The notes beneath the pieces were generated by a model. The model searched no databases, was not told the origin of the DNA, and was given only the letters and a program-made list of their open reading frames with translations. A stretch of DNA of 6,628 nucleotides from a bacterium. GTDB lineage: Bacteria > Hydrogenedentota > Hydrogenedentia > Hydrogenedentiales > SLHB01. The translations under genes were made by a program, and so were the position numbers. This document shows, one piece after another, positions 1 through 6,280 of the stretch. The DNA lies in assembly GCA_024231375.1 (NCBI GenBank), contig JAAEQP010000096.1, positions 1-6,628 of the forward strand. The letters run 5' to 3'. Every line of letters begins with the position of its first letter. The stretch's first letter is position 1.

Positions 1-115
1 CGCCTGAGATGTGAGCGCCTGCCACGCGCCATAGGCGGAGGGGCAGGACTTCCTCGACAGGCCCACTGTCCCAGGTCTTCTCTCGGCCTGCGCGTGCGAG
101 ATGGTACTTCTTCAC
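1..115 (-). CDS. Possible 5' end of an unrecognised minus-strand gene, cut by the left edge
   Basis: A minus-strand frame starting at a GTG (bases 115-113) stays open for 38 codons to the window edge. It begins MKKYHLARAGREKTWDSGPV and continues with EEVLPLRLWRVAGAHISG. Third positions are mostly G or C, as in the clear genes nearby. A GAGG (127-124) lies 8 bases upstream of the GTG and could serve as ribosome binding site, but it falls inside the adjacent repeat element, which weakens this argument. The opening, with a K-rich start followed by a W-D and an alternating hydrophobic stretch, loosely recalls the first strands of CBM9-like carbohydrate-binding proteins; this is a weak impression and not an assignment. 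If real, the gene is divergent from the GH36-like gene and shares its upstream region. The plus strand is also open across this stretch, so noncoding DNA remains possible. Confidence 0.35.
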   Translation of the reverse strand, partial: MKKYHLARAGREKTWDSGPVEEVLPLRLWRVAGAHISG

Positions 116-236
116 CCCCCCCACCTCGCCTGCCTCAGTCCGCGAAGCGGACGACCCGAAGATTGCCCAGGACAAGCGAAGCGCAGTCCTGGGATCCGCC
201 TCCCCACCTCCGAGTCCCGTAGGGACGGCAGAATAC
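116..236 (-). repeat. Three-hairpin intergenic repeat-like element with internal module duplication
   Basis: Three perfect inverted repeats follow one another: GTCCGC-GAA-GCGGAC (138-152), CCCAGGAC / GTCCTGGG (166-173 and 186-193, 12-base loop), and GTCCC-GTA-GGGAC (214-226). The middle loop can itself pair GCG with CGC (176-184). The first and third hairpins look like copies of one module: on the minus strand each is a GTCC hairpin ending in GGACT and followed by a purine-rich arm containing GAGGTGGGG (complement at 119-127 and 202-210). No T-run follows any stem, so these are not ordinary intrinsic terminators. Read on the minus strand, the order (a stretch around TATTCTGCCGTCCCTACGGG, then a CCCAGGAC hairpin, then a GCTTCGC hairpin) resembles multicopy REP-like intergenic elements I associate with PVC/FCB genomes. 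That resemblance is from memory; copy number cannot be judged from one window. Confidence 0.55.
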
Positions 237-280
237 CGACCGTGCTCGCACCGACGTAGGCATCCCCCCGCCCCTTCTGC

Positions 281-286
281 TACGAT
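281..286 (+). promoter_or_regulatory. Weak candidate -10 box for the GH36-like gene
   Basis: TACGAT matches four of six positions of the sigma-70 -10 consensus and lies 30 bases before the start codon, which would leave a short leader containing the ribosome binding site. No convincing -35 hexamer sits 16-18 bases upstream (the stretch around 256-263 is a poor match). It is listed only because it is the best AT-rich site in the GC-rich leader. Confidence 0.2.
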
Positions 287-302
287 ATGCACCGAAGGCA
301 AA

Positions 303-309
303 GGGAGGT
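303..309 (+). promoter_or_regulatory. Ribosome binding site of the GH36-like gene
   Basis: GGGAGGT, containing a GGAGGT core (304-309), ends 6 bases before the ATG at 316. This supports that start over any downstream methionine. Confidence 0.75.
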
Positions 310-315
310 CCCGGC

Positions 316-2337
316 ATGGATAACACCACTGAAGGCGGACTCCGGTTCGAAGACGGCCAACTTCTGATCGACACGCCCTGGGCCAAGGCGGTTCCCGGCG
401 ATGTCTTGGTCAACAACGAACCCGTCCGTGGCGCATGGGAATCCGACGAAGACGGTGCATACACGTGCCGCTGTGGGCCATGGAGGCTCGCCCTCTCGCA
501 ACCCGAACCCGGCCTGGTCGCATGCACCGTTCACAACAACGACGACGTTCCCCGCCGCCTAGACAAACTCATTCTGGGCCGATGGACGCCCGAGGCCTTT
601 GACAATGCGCTCCGCTCAGAAGACTTCCGCGAGTTCGTCCACGGCGGAAGTTTCCGCAACATCGGTACAGGCGTGAAAATCGTCGGCCGGAAGACCGCCG
701 CCCTCGATTTCGCCGCGCCCTCCAACATGGTGACCGTCTACGCCCAGGTCGACGCCCTCGGCGGTGAACGAGCCGCCCTCCTGCTCGGCGTAGCGCCTCC
801 CATCGGCGACGGGTTCTCCGAATTCACGACCATTCATTCCGATCCCCATTGTGAAGCCTCCTTCGGTTTCGAAATCGCCCACATCTTCGAGTGCGAAGTG
901 CGCCCGGGCGAATCGGTCGCAGCTTCCCCCGTCGTGACCATGACCGGCCCCTCGGGCGTGGACCTGCTTGACGCCCTCGGCGCATTGTGGCGCGAACGAC
1001 TCGAACGGAAGCCTGCGAAGGAACGCGTGCGTGGATGGAACAGTTGGGATGCCTATTCGGGCGCTGTGTCCCGTGCGGCCATCGATGAGAATATCGAGGC
1101 CGCCCAGTCCCTGTTCGGCAACACCGTGCAGGTATTCGGCATCGACGAGGGATGGGAAGTGCAATGGGGCGATTGGCGGCCCAACGCCAAGTTCCCGGAA
1201 GGACTCGAAGACTACTGCGATCACGTGAAGTCCCGCGGCTGCACGCCGGGCATCTGGACCGCGCCGCTGCTCGTCAACACCTACAATCCTCTGTTCCTCG
1301 AGAAACCCGAATGGTTCGCGCGCGACGCCTCAGGCCAAATCCGACGCGACACCTACTCCTACGGTCCCATGGCCTATCTCGACCCAACCCAGCCAGAAGT
1401 CATCGATCATGTGGCCGGAATCTTCACACGATTGCGGGAAGCCGGGTTCGAGTACTTCAAAGTCGATTTCTGTCACTGCATTCTCCAGGCTGAACGCTTT
1501 GCGGACCCCTCCGTCAGCCGACTCGGCCTCAACCGCCGCGTGTTCGCCGCCATCCGTCAAGCCATCGGCGAGAACGCCTACCTCCTGAGTTGTGGCGCAC
1601 CCTACGAATCCGTAGCCGGTCTGGTCGACGCCGTACGTACGTCGGGCGACATCCACATCTACTGGGGCCATGTGCTCGCCAACGCGGGGGCCATCGCGGG
1701 ACGCTCCTGGATGCAGGACCGCCTGTGGAACTGCGATCCCGATTTTCTTGTGGTGCGCGGTCCCGACACGGCCGAACCGCCCTTCGAGAAGGACCGCGTC
1801 GTCCAACCCTTGGGCCCCGAAGGCGGCTGGAATGCGGGACGTGAGTTCAACGAGGCCGAAGCCCGCGCCTACGCCTTGCTCGTCCACCTCAGCGGAGGCG
1901 ACACCTTCCTGGGCGATGCGCTGCCCAAGCTCAACGAAACCGGCGTGGACATTCTGCGCAAGACCCTTGAGCCACGCGATGTGCCGGCGCTTCCCGCCGA
2001 CATGTTCACCTCCGATCAAGATCTGCCTCGCGTGTGGATTAGCCGCGACGATAGCGACGTGCTTGTGGGCCTGTTCAATTGGTCCGATAAACCCGCATGC
2101 GTCCACTTCGACCCCGCCGAGTGCGGGCTCACCGGTGTCCCGAGCGATTTCTGGACCGACGCGCGCGTGAAACATCTGCCTGACCGCGTGCCCCGGCGCA
2201 GCGCTATCGGACTGCGGTACCCATCGAGCCACGCGGAGGAGGAAGACGCCGCGGACAACGAAGGAAAATCCCGCGAATCCGGCGCCTTCTGGACCAATCT
2301 GGCCCGTGCGTTCAAACGACTCAAACCGCGCCGCTAA
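316..2337 (+). CDS. Alpha-galactosidase-like glycoside hydrolase (GH36/melibiase type)
   Basis: Predicted exo-acting retaining alpha-glycosidase of clan GH-D, most likely removing terminal alpha-galactosyl residues. At 673 residues it has a normal length for the family. Residues 1-230 form a beta-rich N-terminal domain, about 235-560 the TIM barrel, and about 565-635 a small C-terminal beta domain. Barrel motifs include RGWNSWDAY (239-247), FGIDEGW (274-280), GDW (285-287), KFPEGL (292-297), the nucleophile strand FKVDF with Asp384, SCGAP (425-429) and RTSGD with the likely acid/base Asp445. WNCDPDFLVVRGPDT (471-485) is also typical of GH36. Two oddities are visible: the paired aspartates that usually read DDGW are DEGW here (Glu278), and the protein ends in an acidic linker (about 641-656) followed by a basic amphipathic tail (658-673). 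There is no signal peptide, so it is probably cytosolic and would act on imported oligosaccharides. A secreted GH31 gene follows on the same strand. The family call is firm; the substrate is inferred. Confidence 0.9.
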   Translation: MDNTTEGGLRFEDGQLLIDTPWAKAVPGDVLVNNEPVRGAWESDEDGAYTCRCGPWRLALSQPEPGLVACTVHNNDDVPRRLDKLILGRWTPEAFDNALRSEDFREFVHGGSFRNIGTGVKIVGRKTAALDFAAPSNMVTVYAQVDALGGERAALLLGVAPPIGDGFSEFTTIHSDPHCEASFGFEIAHIFECEVRPGESVAASPVVTMTGPSGVDLLDALGALWRERLERKPAKERVRGWNSWDAYSGAVSRAAIDENIEAAQSLFGNTVQVFGIDEGWEVQWGDWRPNAKFPEGLEDYCDHVKSRGCTPGIWTAPLLVNTYNPLFLEKPEWFARDASGQIRRDTYSYGPMAYLDPTQPEVIDHVAGIFTRLREAGFEYFKVDFCHCILQAERFADPSVSRLGLNRRVFAAIRQAIGENAYLLSCGAPYESVAGLVDAVRTSGDIHIYWGHVLANAGAIAGRSWMQDRLWNCDPDFLVVRGPDTAEPPFEKDRVVQPLGPEGGWNAGREFNEAEARAYALLVHLSGGDTFLGDALPKLNETGVDILRKTLEPRDVPALPADMFTSDQDLPRVWISRDDSDVLVGLFNWSDKPACVHFDPAECGLTGVPSDFWTDARVKHLPDRVPRRSAIGLRYPSSHAEEEDAADNEGKSRESGAFWTNLARAFKRLKPRR

Positions 2338-2375
2338 TCGCGCCACGATGACATCGCAGATCCGCGAGTCCGCCC

Positions 2376-2404
2376 TTGATCGCGCTGGTCCCTGCCTATA
2401 GGAT
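2376..2404 (+). promoter_or_regulatory. Candidate sigma-70-like promoter before the GH31 gene
   Basis: TTGATC (2376-2381) and TAGGAT (2399-2404) are separated by 17 bases, each matching four of six consensus positions. The leader to the start codon would be about 80 bases. The 153-base spacer (2338-2490) holds no other gene or clear terminator. If this promoter is real, the GH31 gene can be transcribed independently of the gene before it; consensus matches in a GC-rich phylum are weak evidence. Confidence 0.25.
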
Positions 2405-2477
2405 TGCCCACATCGTTCGGGGAAGTCCCGTCGTTGCTGTCAAGGGCGCATGCGGCCCGTTCATCGAAAAGCACCAC

Positions 2478-2484
2478 AAGGAGG
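2478..2484 (+). promoter_or_regulatory. Strong ribosome binding site that fixes the GH31 start
   Basis: A perfect AAGGAGG ends 6 bases before the ATG at 2491. The same frame is open 29 codons further upstream to an ATG at 2404, but that extension is not hydrophobic, reads like leader DNA, and would bury this site and the signal peptide inside the protein. Confidence 0.85.
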
Positions 2485-2490
2485 CCTTCC

Positions 2491-4695
2491 ATGGGGAAAG
2501 CCATGTTGGCACTGATACTCGGAGGGTTCGTCATGACCATGCAGGCCGATGCGGAAAGGCTGAATGGCCGGTTCGAAGGAGCTGAAATCGAAACCGTCGC
2601 ACCCGGCGTGTGGCGCGTGCGGTTTGGCACCCCCGAACCCTTCACGCCGGTCCAGTTCCGGGAACGCGCGCCTGAAACCGACGCCATTGCTCAACTGCCT
2701 GACCCCTCTCCCCTGCCTTTCGACCTTGACGACATCCGGTGCCGCGTGGCGCCGTCCAGAACCGTGGTATACGTGCCCTGCGACGAACCTAAGGACCAGA
2801 TCTACGGGTTCGGCCTCGACCCCGTCTGCTACCAGCAGAAGGGGCTGCGGAAACGGTTGACCGTGTCCGCCGCTGTGTTCGGCAAGACCGGCGCCAGCCA
2901 CGGCCCGGTGCCTTTCTATCTGAGCACCAAGGGATACGGCGTCTACGTGGACACGGCGCGCGTGCCCTTCGTCCATGTGGCCCGTCTGTCTCCCAGAAGC
3001 GCCGCGGTGAAAGACACGGGCGGGGACGATGCGCCGAAGACCAGCGAGGAAGAACTGTACGCAGGCGGCAACGCGCTGGGACGTCCCGAAGTGGTGTTCG
3101 ACCTGCCGGGGAACAGCACGGGCGTGGACGTATACGTGTTTGCCGGTCCGGCCATGCGCGGGGCCGTGCAACGGTACAACCTGTTCAGCGGCGGCGGGTG
3201 CATGCCGCCCATGTGGGGCCTTGGCATGAAGTACCGCACCTACACCCGCGGCGACCACGAAACAGCCTTGGCCCACGCCAAGGGACTCAGAAAATGGCAC
3301 ATCCCCACCGACATGTTTGGCCTCGAACCCGGCTGGCAGACCCACGCCTATTCCTGCTCCCTCGTGTGGTCGCCCCATCGATTCCCGGAGCCCGAGACAC
3401 TCGTGGACACCCTCAGCGGCATGGGACTCAGGGTGAACCTGTGGGAACACGCCTACATTCATCCCACGTCGCCCCTCTTCGACCCCCTGTCCGGCAAGTC
3501 GGGCGACTTCCTGGTCTGGGGCGGTCTGGTTGTGGACTTCGCCGACCCCGAGGCGGGCGCAATCTTCGCCGACTACCACGAGAAGAACCTGGTCGACATG
3601 GGCGTCGCCGGATTCAAGCTGGACGAGTGTGACCGGCAGACGGTCACTGATTGCGAACCCTTCAACTACCCCTACTGCACGCAATTCCCGTCGGGCATCG
3701 ACGGCGACCAGATGACCCAACTCTACGGCTACCTCTACCAACGATCCCTGAACTCCGTGTTCCGCAAGAAGAACCAGCGGACCTGGTGCGATGTGCGGGC
3801 GACGACCGCCATGGCCGCACCGTTGCCTTTCGCCCTCTACAGCGACGCCTACAGTTTCGACGAGTATCTCCGCCAACTCCTCAATGCGTCGTTCACGGGC
3901 CTGCTCTGGTCGCCCGAAGTACGCCATGCGGGCTCCCTCGACGAGTACCTCAACCGCCTCGCCCTGAGCAGCTTCGCCCCGCAGATGTGCCTCAATCCCT
4001 GGTCCATTCCCAACCCGCTCTGGGAACAGTACGACCCAGGGAAGAACAAGAAGAACGAGTTACTGCCCGAGGAAGAACAGGCCAAGGTGGCTGGACGCAT
4101 GCGCGACATCGCCAACCTGCGCATGCAGTTCCTTCCCTATCTCTACGCCTGCTTCCACACGTACCGCACCGAAGGACTCCCCCCGGTCCGGTCGCTGTTG
4201 CTCGATTTCCCGGACGACACCAAGCTCCGAGAAGTGGACGACGAATTCCTCTTCGGTGACGACGTCCTTGTCGCTCCCTTCATCGGCGCGAGCGCGTCGC
4301 GCAAAGTCTACTTCCCGGCAGGATGCGGTTGGACCGACTTCCGCACCCATGTCCGGTACGAAGGCGGCACCGAAGCGGAGGTGTCCGGCGTGCCGGGCGA
4401 CATTCCCGCGTTTGTGCGGGACAACGTTCTACTGCCCGTAGCGGAACCCGTCGAACACGTCGCGTCCGACACGGTGTTCGACATCACGGTGCGCGTATAC
4501 GGTGACAATCCGGCGCCTCGAGTCCTGTTCGAAGATGATGGCGAGACCTTCGACTACGAGCAGGGCGTGTTCAACCGCGTCACCCTCTCATGGGCGAAAG
4601 GCGAAGGCGCCGTTGCCCGCGAAGGCGCCTACAACGGCGCACGCTACGTCATCCGCGGATGGCAGAAGATCGAAACCGGCACGCCCGCCCAATAG
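2491..4695 (+). CDS. Secreted GH31 alpha-glycosidase
   Basis: Predicted retaining alpha-glycosidase of family GH31 (members include alpha-glucosidases, alpha-xylosidases and some alpha-galactosidases). From the ATG at 2491 it has 734 residues. Residues 1-21 look like a signal peptide: Lys3, a hydrophobic core (4-17) and an A-D-A cleavage site before Glu22, so it should act in the periplasm or outside. A beta-sandwich domain with IYGFGLD (104-110) precedes the TIM barrel (about 235-560), where GLEPGW (277-282), FPEPETLVDTL (298-308) and GVAGFKLDECD (371-381) mark GH31. Asp378 is the expected nucleophile. The acid/base region is not the common RS..GDN form; it reads ALYSDAYSFDEYLRQLL (448-464), making Asp452 the best candidate. 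LPYLYACF (548-555) and FLFGDDVLVAPFI (586-598) are further GH31 markers, and about 655-725 is a C-terminal beta domain of the DUF5110 kind, with FEDDGETFDYEQG (680-692). Family is firm; sugar specificity cannot be read from the sequence. Confidence 0.9.
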   Translation: MGKAMLALILGGFVMTMQADAERLNGRFEGAEIETVAPGVWRVRFGTPEPFTPVQFRERAPETDAIAQLPDPSPLPFDLDDIRCRVAPSRTVVYVPCDEPKDQIYGFGLDPVCYQQKGLRKRLTVSAAVFGKTGASHGPVPFYLSTKGYGVYVDTARVPFVHVARLSPRSAAVKDTGGDDAPKTSEEELYAGGNALGRPEVVFDLPGNSTGVDVYVFAGPAMRGAVQRYNLFSGGGCMPPMWGLGMKYRTYTRGDHETALAHAKGLRKWHIPTDMFGLEPGWQTHAYSCSLVWSPHRFPEPETLVDTLSGMGLRVNLWEHAYIHPTSPLFDPLSGKSGDFLVWGGLVVDFADPEAGAIFADYHEKNLVDMGVAGFKLDECDRQTVTDCEPFNYPYCTQFPSGIDGDQMTQLYGYLYQRSLNSVFRKKNQRTWCDVRATTAMAAPLPFALYSDAYSFDEYLRQLLNASFTGLLWSPEVRHAGSLDEYLNRLALSSFAPQMCLNPWSIPNPLWEQYDPGKNKKNELLPEEEQAKVAGRMRDIANLRMQFLPYLYACFHTYRTEGLPPVRSLLLDFPDDTKLREVDDEFLFGDDVLVAPFIGASASRKVYFPAGCGWTDFRTHVRYEGGTEAEVSGVPGDIPAFVRDNVLLPVAEPVEHVASDTVFDITVRVYGDNPAPRVLFEDDGETFDYEQGVFNRVTLSWAKGEGAVAREGAYNGARYVIRGWQKIETGTPAQ

Positions 4696-4710
4696 GGCAG
4701 TCGCTGGTGG

Positions 4711-4742
4711 GCGAGATACTTCGCTACGCTCAGCATGACGGG
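4711..4742. repeat. Dispersed intergenic repeat-like sequence of the CTTCGCTACGCTCAG type
   Basis: The segment carries GAGATACTTCGCTACGCTCA and then GCATGACGG. It closely matches a short sequence that I know as widely scattered between genes in many environmental bacterial genomes. On the minus strand it yields the telltale spurious peptide RHAERSEVS. ATACT (4716-4720) can pair imperfectly with AGCAT (4732-4736) around the conserved loop. It begins about 15 bases after the GH31 stop codon. Recognition is from memory; multicopy status in this genome is not visible here. Confidence 0.65.
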
Positions 4743-4752
4743 GTAGAGCGGG

Positions 4753-4790
4753 CTTCTCTCCGCCTCTCTGCGCCTCAGCGTGAGATAGAT
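4753..4790. repeat. Second dispersed repeat-like sequence (CTCTGCGCCTCAGCGTGAGA type)
   Basis: The core CTCTGCGCCTCAGCGTGAGA (4766-4785) is an imperfect inverted repeat: TCTC (4765-4768) pairs with GAGA (4782-4785) and CGC (4771-4773) with GCG (4778-4780). On the minus strand it reads as the spurious peptide SHAEAQRGGE, which I recognise from many automatically annotated genomes as the product of a common intergenic repeat. It lies only about 10 bases after the preceding repeat and directly before the ribosome binding site of the radical SAM gene, so it would be transcribed as part of that gene's leader unless a promoter lies within it. Confidence 0.65.
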
Positions 4791-4802
4791 TCTGAATCCA
4801 TA

Positions 4803-4807
4803 GGGAG
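4803..4807 (+). promoter_or_regulatory. Ribosome binding site of the radical SAM gene
   Basis: GGGAG ends 6 bases before the ATG at 4814. The start is also supported by the protein beginning directly with the first beta strand of the B12-binding fold (NVLLVNPN). Confidence 0.7.
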
Positions 4808-4813
4808 ACCGCG

Positions 4814-6268
4814 ATGTCCCGCGACAACGTCCTGCTCGTAAATCCGAACCGTATGCGCCCGCCCATCGCACCGCTGGGCTTGGAATACGTGGCCCAAGCG
4901 CTGAAACATGCTGGCTACAATCCGATCCTCTGCGATCTGTCGTTCGCCGACGACTGGCGTGCCACGCTCACTGACGCCATTGACGACACGCGCCCCCTTG
5001 CGGTCGGCATCACCTTGCGCAACATCGACGACGCCTACTTCGCCAGCCAGGATTTCGTGATCGAACAGACCACCGAAGTCGTGCGGCACGCCATCGAAGC
5101 CTCCGACGCGCCGGTGGTCCTGGGCGGCGTGGGGTTCTCCGTCATGCCCCGCGAGGTTCTCAAGTTCACGGGCGCCCCCTACGGCATCGCGGGCGACGGT
5201 GAAGAGGCCTTCCCCGCTCTGCTGGCATGCATCAAGGCCGGGGGCGATCCCGCCGATGTACCGGGCGCCGTGTTCCGCACGGACGACGGACAGTACGCCC
5301 TCATCGCCCCGAAGCCAATGAACCTCGCCTCGTTCCAGCCTGCGCCGCGCACCTGGACCGATGCTCCCCGCTACTTCACGGAAGGCGGCCAGGCCGGCAT
5401 CGAAACGAAACGAGGCTGCGACCGTCCATGCGTCTACTGCGTCGATCCCGTTGCCAAAGGCCGCGCACTGCGCCTGCGCACCCCCGACTCGGTGGCCGCG
5501 GAATTCCAGGCCTTGCTGGACCAAGGCGTTGACGTGGTCCACCTGTGCGACAGCGAGTTCAATCTTCCCGCGGAACACGCCCACGCCGTGTGCGACGCGA
5601 TCGTGCAGAACGGCGTCGCAGACAAGGTCCGCTGGTACGCCTACCTCTCCCCCGCCCCGTTCGACGCCGCGTTGGCCGATGCTATGGCCCGGGCCGGGTG
5701 CGTAGGCGTGAACTTCGGGGCGGATCACGCCGACCCGGACATGCTCCGCCGGTTGGGCCGTCCCTACAGGGCTGACGACATCCGTACCACGGCCCGCGCA
5801 TGCCAAGGCGCGGGACTCGCGCTGATGTTCGACATGCTGTTTGGCAGTCCCGGCGAAACGCGCGACACCATCGCCCGGTCCGTCGATCTCATGCGCGAAC
5901 TTGGGCCGGACCGAGTAGGGCTGTCCTGCGGGGTGCGCGTGTATCCGTATACGCGGCTGGCCGAATTCGTCCTGAAACAGGGCCCCGTCGCAACGAATCC
6001 GCGCCTCTACGGCACGACCGAGGACAACGAGTCCTTCCTGCGTCCTATCTTCTACGTAGATGAAGCGCTTGGCGAGGAGATACACGGTTACGTCTGGTCG
6101 TTGGTCGGCGACGACAGCCGGTTCCTTGCGGCCAATCCCGAAGAGATCGGGCGCAACTACAACTACAACGACAACACCGGTCTCGCCAACGCCATCCGAA
6201 ACGGCGCCCGAGGCGCGTACTGGGACATCCTGCGCCGTATGGACTACGGCGAGTTCGGGGAGGGATGA
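4814..6268 (+). CDS. B12-binding radical SAM protein, TsrM-like (putative class B methyltransferase)
   Basis: Predicted cobalamin- and S-adenosylmethionine-dependent enzyme of 484 residues, cytosolic. Residues 1-150 form an N-terminal B12-binding Rossmann fold: NVLLVNPNRMRPPIAPLGLE (5-24), VVLGGVGFS (101-109) and GDGEEAFPALL (127-137). The usual cobalamin ligand motif DxHxxG is absent. The radical SAM barrel (about 190-400) has its cluster cysteines at 202, 206 and 209 in KRGCDRPCVYC (CX3CX2C), then HLCDSEFNLP (243-252), WYAYLSP (274-280) and GSPGET (344-349). The opening motif, the RN-acidic stretch LRNIDD (68-73) and the end of the protein (NYNYNDN, then GAYWDILRR at 467-475) resemble the tryptophan 2-C-methyltransferase family, as I recall it. 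Arg69 and Glu248 are candidate equivalents of the arginine under cobalamin and the glutamate on the iron-sulfur cluster described for TsrM. The radical SAM/B12 call is firm; methyl transfer is likely and the substrate unknown. No precursor peptide gene is adjacent. It stands apart from the upstream glycosidases across a repeat-filled spacer. Confidence 0.85.
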   Translation: MSRDNVLLVNPNRMRPPIAPLGLEYVAQALKHAGYNPILCDLSFADDWRATLTDAIDDTRPLAVGITLRNIDDAYFASQDFVIEQTTEVVRHAIEASDAPVVLGGVGFSVMPREVLKFTGAPYGIAGDGEEAFPALLACIKAGGDPADVPGAVFRTDDGQYALIAPKPMNLASFQPAPRTWTDAPRYFTEGGQAGIETKRGCDRPCVYCVDPVAKGRALRLRTPDSVAAEFQALLDQGVDVVHLCDSEFNLPAEHAHAVCDAIVQNGVADKVRWYAYLSPAPFDAALADAMARAGCVGVNFGADHADPDMLRRLGRPYRADDIRTTARACQGAGLALMFDMLFGSPGETRDTIARSVDLMRELGPDRVGLSCGVRVYPYTRLAEFVLKQGPVATNPRLYGTTEDNESFLRPIFYVDEALGEEIHGYVWSLVGDDSRFLAANPEEIGRNYNYNDNTGLANAIRNGARGAYWDILRRMDYGEFGEG

Positions 6269-6280
6269 CGGAGTGCCGCG

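Noticed and set aside
56..70. Small inverted repeat GACAG-GCCCA-CTGTC
   Set aside because: Five pairs with a five-base loop inside a possible coding frame; too weak to separate from chance in GC-rich DNA.
135..534. Minus-strand frames reading through the three-hairpin element into the GH36-like gene
   Set aside because: One end is translated repeat (VLGNLRVVRFAD), the other is antisense to a well-supported gene; no coherent protein.
2404..2490. A 29-residue N-terminal extension of the GH31 protein from an upstream ATG
   Set aside because: The extension is polar and basic and has no good ribosome binding site, while the ATG at 2491 has a perfect AAGGAGG and begins a signal peptide.
2461..3927. 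A 488-codon open frame on the minus strand antisense to the GH31 gene
   Set aside because: It mirrors the GC-rich codon pattern of the GH31 gene, has no recognisable motifs and a biased composition (rich in H, G, V, A, R). Long antisense frames are expected at this GC content; the same applies to the minus-strand frames at 1330-2346 and 4775-6085.
4696..4813. A RiPP precursor gene for the radical SAM enzyme
   Set aside because: No short plus-strand frame with its own start and ribosome binding site fits in the spacer; it is made up mostly of repeat sequence.
4588..4871. Short minus-strand frames across the GH31-radical SAM spacer
   Set aside because: Their peptides (RHAERSEVS, SHAEAQRGGE) are the signatures of dispersed noncoding repeats and they overlap both real genes.
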